Shown piece after piece: positions 61,670 through 64,000 of a stretch of DNA of 64,000 nt. The DNA is taken from assembly GCF_000203915.1 (NCBI RefSeq), contig NC_008391.1:2582970-2646969 (forward strand). Reading direction: 5' to 3'. The notes under the pieces were generated by a model. The model ran no database searches. It was given only the letters and a program-made list of their open reading frames with translations, and had not been told where the DNA came from. The first letter of the stretch is position 1, and each line of letters opens with the position of its first letter. The translations under genes and the position numbers were made by a program. Source of the DNA: Burkholderia ambifaria AMMD. GTDB taxonomy: Bacteria > Pseudomonadota > Gammaproteobacteria > Burkholderiales > Burkholderiaceae.

Positions 61670-63313
61670 ATGTCAGATTGTTCGCACGATCCGTATGCGC
61701 AGCACTACATTCACTGCCTGCCGTTCGGCGCGCAGCCCTGCGGCGCGCTCGGCAAGTCGCCGCGCACGCATTTCCGCGTGTGGGCGCCGGCCAGCATGCA
61801 CGTTCAGCTCGAACTCGATACCGGTAATGGCACGACGCTCGTCCCGATGACGGCCGCCGGTCGGAACTGGTTCGAAGCGTTCGTCGAATGCGGTGCGGGC
61901 GCGCGTTACCGTTATCGGCTCGACGATGTCGTGTCGATTCCCGATCCCGCGTCGCGTTCGCAGCCCGACGGGCTCAACGGCCCGAGCGAGGTCATCGATC
62001 CGCGCGCGTTCACTTGGCGCAACACGTTCTGGCGCGGACGTCCGTGGGAAGACATCGCGCTGTACGCGATCCGTCCGCACGCGGTGGGCGGCTTCGACGG
62101 CGTGCGCCGCCGGCTGCCGCAGCTCGCGCGTCTCGGCGTGACCGCGCTGGAGTTGCTCGCGTCACCGCACGACAGCCTGCCGTTCGCCCCGCTCGCGGTC
62201 GAGGGCGGCCCCGATGCATTGAAGGCGCTGATCGACGACGCGCACGGCTACGGTCTCGCGGTGCTGCTGGAGCTCGATTACGCGCGCTTCGGCAGCGGCA
62301 CCGACGCACTGCGCCATTACGCGGTGCCGTTCTTCCATACGCGCGACGATCCGCTGCAGGCGCCGCCGCTCGCGCTCGATCATCCGGAAGTCTGCGACTT
62401 CTTCTGCGACAACGCGATGTACTGGATCGACGAATACCGTTGCGACGGGCTGCGGCTGCGCGAGGCCGACCGGATCGGCACGTCGTGGCTGCGCGAGATC
62501 GCCGACCGCGTGCGCGCGGCCGTGCCGGCCGACCGGCTGATCCACCTCGTGCTCGGCAGCGAGCGTCATCCGGTGCATCTGGCCGATACCCATTTCGATG
62601 CCCAGTGGAACGGTTGCGGCGAACGCGCGCTGCATCGGTTGACGGACCGCGGCACGACCGCGCACGAAGGGATTTCGGCACACCAGTCGATCCATACGCT
62701 GGCCCGTGCATTGACCGCGGCCGGCGCGGCGTTCCAGCCGGCCGCCACTGCCGACGGCCCCTGCGCCGAAGGGCTGGCGTTGACCTCGCTGGTGCTGTCC
62801 GACGGCGTATGGCGCGAGAGCGAGCATGGCGAGCTCGAGACGCCGGGGCTCGCCGCGCTCGCGCTGTCGCTGCTGACGCCGCAGATCCCGCTGATCTTCG
62901 ACGAAACCGCGCGCGATGCCGATCGGGCGCATTTCGTGCAGTCGGCGCTTGCCGTGCGCGCGAAGCTGATCGCCCCGCGGCTGGCCGATTGCCGGCCGCG
63001 GGACGCGCATACGTTGAAGGCGGGTGGTGATGGCGATGCCGATGCGCTGGTGGCGTCGTGGCAGCTCGCCGACGACGAGACGCTCACCATCGCACTGAAC
63101 CTGTCACCCGACGCGCTGCCGTTCGATGCGCCAAGAGGGCAGATCGTGTTCGAGACGCCGGCGCGCGCACGCGACCGGATCGACGAGGGCGATTTGCCGC
63201 CGTATTCGCTCGTTGCGTGGCTGACGGGGGACGTCAACCACTACGCGCTCACGCACGACGTGCGCCGGCTCGACGACAGCACATGGCGCGGCATGCGCGC
63301 CGATCTGAACTGA
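61670..63313 (+). CDS. Trehalohydrolase-like (GH13/TreZ family) protein lacking the nucleophile
   Basis: A 547-residue relative of malto-oligosyltrehalose trehalohydrolase. A CBM48-like N-terminal domain (HFRVWAPASMHVQLEL) and the TreZ landmark PDPASRSQPDGLNGPSEVID (91-110) precede the barrel. In strand 4 the GH13 consensus DGFRLDA reads DGLRLREA, so Arg 264 replaces the catalytic Asp. The strand 7 N-H-D motif is also missing. The protein is therefore probably inactive as a glycosidase, or acts differently. No treY, treS or glgX gene is nearby. GAGGAG precedes the start, and ATG 61667 is the alternative. Confidence 0.82.
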   Translation: MSDCSHDPYAQHYIHCLPFGAQPCGALGKSPRTHFRVWAPASMHVQLELDTGNGTTLVPMTAAGRNWFEAFVECGAGARYRYRLDDVVSIPDPASRSQPDGLNGPSEVIDPRAFTWRNTFWRGRPWEDIALYAIRPHAVGGFDGVRRRLPQLARLGVTALELLASPHDSLPFAPLAVEGGPDALKALIDDAHGYGLAVLLELDYARFGSGTDALRHYAVPFFHTRDDPLQAPPLALDHPEVCDFFCDNAMYWIDEYRCDGLRLREADRIGTSWLREIADRVRAAVPADRLIHLVLGSERHPVHLADTHFDAQWNGCGERALHRLTDRGTTAHEGISAHQSIHTLARALTAAGAAFQPAATADGPCAEGLALTSLVLSDGVWRESEHGELETPGLAALALSLLTPQIPLIFDETARDADRAHFVQSALAVRAKLIAPRLADCRPRDAHTLKAGGDGDADALVASWQLADDETLTIALNLSPDALPFDAPRGQIVFETPARARDRIDEGDLPPYSLVAWLTGDVNHYALTHDVRRLDDSTWRGMRADLN

Positions 63314-63339
63314 ACGCTCAAGGCGCTTAACGCGCGGAA

Positions 63340-63363
63340 GGCCGGGCGCTGGCGCGCCCGGCC
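63340..63363. other. Hairpin between convergent genes, no U tract
   Basis: GGCCGGGCG and CGCCCGGCC flank a short GC loop between the trehalohydrolase-like gene and the ThiE-like gene. The absence of a T run makes it a doubtful intrinsic terminator for either side. Confidence 0.45.
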
Positions 63364-63372
63364 GCACTCCAC

Positions 63373-63957
63373 TCACCAGAAGCTTCGAATGCCCGCGACG
63401 CCATACGCGCCGTGGCGGCGCGCGTCGTCGAGATGCGCGCGCGTCATGCCGCCGAGCGCGTAGACAGGCATCACCGCCTGCGCGGCCAATGCCGCGAAGC
63501 GCGTCCAGCCGAGCGTCGGCGCGCCGGGATGGCTGAGCGTCGGCAACACGGGCGACAGCGTGACGAAATCCACGCCTGCGCGCGCGGCCAGCACGAGATC
63601 GTCGGCCGCATGGCAGGCGGCCGACACGCGGCGCGCGGGTGGCAGCGGCCGCTGCGCGACGGCGCGCAGCGCGGCGCTGTCGAGGTGCCAGCCCGCGCCG
63701 TCGAGCTGCATCACGCCGGCCGCATCGATCGGCCCGTTGAGCATCAGTTGCGCGCCGGCCGCGGTGCAGCGCGCGAGCGCCTCGGCGGCCAGCCGCGCGA
63801 ACGCGGGCGCGTCGAACGACTTCACGCGTAACTGCACGAGCGTCTCGCCGCGCGCGAGCACGGCGGACAGTCGCTCGAGGAACGCTTGGCAATCGGCGGC
63901 CGACGCGGACGCCGGCTCCGGCGTGATCACGCAGCAGCGCGGCAGCGTCGCACTCAT
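63373..63957 (-). CDS. ThiE/TenI-like protein, perhaps the C-terminal part of a larger fusion
   Basis: A 194-residue TIM-barrel protein like thiamine phosphate synthase and TenI (VQLRVKSFDAPAFARLAAEA; HLDSAALR; AACHAADDLVLAARAGVDFV; TLSPVLPTLSHPGAPTLGWT; VYALGGMTRAHLDDARRHGA). In many proteobacteria this domain is fused behind a MutT-type Nudix domain. The frame stays open past the ATG at 63957 to the window edge, reading a Pro/Phe/Ser-rich stretch, so the true start may lie outside. No thiamine genes are nearby and several ThiE substrate residues are altered, so TenI-like or unknown activity is as likely. Confidence 0.8.
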   Translation of the reverse strand: MSATLPRCCVITPEPASASAADCQAFLERLSAVLARGETLVQLRVKSFDAPAFARLAAEALARCTAAGAQLMLNGPIDAAGVMQLDGAGWHLDSAALRAVAQRPLPPARRVSAACHAADDLVLAARAGVDFVTLSPVLPTLSHPGAPTLGWTRFAALAAQAVMPVYALGGMTRAHLDDARRHGAYGVAGIRSFW

Positions 63958-63960
63958 CGC

Positions 63961-64000
63961 ATGCGGCGAGGGCGGCGAGGGCGGGAAGGGCGGGAAGGGC
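63961..64000. repeat. G-rich short tandem repeat at the right edge
   Basis: The plus strand reads GGCGAGGGC twice in overlap, then GGGAAGGGC twice, up to the window end. It is cut by the edge, so total length is unknown. It may lie in a linker of the ThiE-like protein or in its promoter. Confidence 0.6.

Overview
The window is high-GC DNA (strong G/C at third codon positions) with a gene content typical of Burkholderia, most likely the Burkholderia cepacia complex. The strongest evidence is a complete cepacian exopolysaccharide cluster in the bceA / bceB-K arrangement. In sequenced B. cenocepacia that cluster lies on chromosome 2, so this is probably a second-replicon segment. I saw no rRNA, tRNA, prophage, CRISPR array or intact insertion sequence.

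Left part (1-23.6 kb). A Wsp-type chemosensory operon (end of wspA, then wspB-F with overlapping start and stop codons) enters from the left edge. No GGDEF output gene follows it. Next comes a CLC antiporter gene behind a recognisable fluoride riboswitch, then a coupled pair (P-loop kinase-like protein plus an unknown protein). Further right are a riboflavin synthase-like gene, an ABC exporter, a DyP peroxidase, OsmC/LysR, AraC/MntH, a PAP2-like membrane protein, an SDR-MDR oxidoreductase pair, an exported protein, an AI-2E family permease, a SYLF lipoprotein and a DUF883 protein.

Middle (23.9-48.1 kb). An exported nuclease is followed by an ECF42-type module (two DGPF/YciI proteins, a VOC protein and a sigma factor with a long C-terminal extension) and by a rubrerythrin / Fe-S protein / DUF3501 operon. 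A 690-bp AT-richer gap leads to an unusual protein with an IS5-type transposase N-terminal domain. It converges on bceA across a bidirectional terminator. bceA diverges from bceB-K, which supplies the priming transferase, UDP-glucose dehydrogenase, tyrosine phosphatase, export lipoprotein, tyrosine kinase, three or more glycosyltransferases and a polymerase-like protein. The cluster ends in five exact 13-bp repeats that run into an intrinsic terminator.

Right part (48.1-64 kb). An MFS transporter has a duplicated 3' end and diverges from an HxlR regulator across a palindromic operator. Then come an AraC regulator with an FKBP isomerase, a diiron-type predicted hydrolase, and a VpsR/BerB-like sigma54 activator. 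About 300 bp after that activator is a good -24/-12 promoter facing a 690-bp stretch with no recognised gene. The window ends with a solute-binding protein, a Xre/RES toxin-antitoxin pair with a visible operator, a metallophosphoesterase, a DUF1345 protein, a glutathione transferase, a methyltransferase, a trehalohydrolase-like protein that has lost its catalytic nucleophile, and a ThiE/TenI-like protein at the right edge.

The genes most likely to work together are the Wsp system and the sigma54 activator (surface/biofilm signalling) and the cepacian cluster (matrix). A regulatory link between them is inference only. All family names come from reading motifs; no database search was possible.
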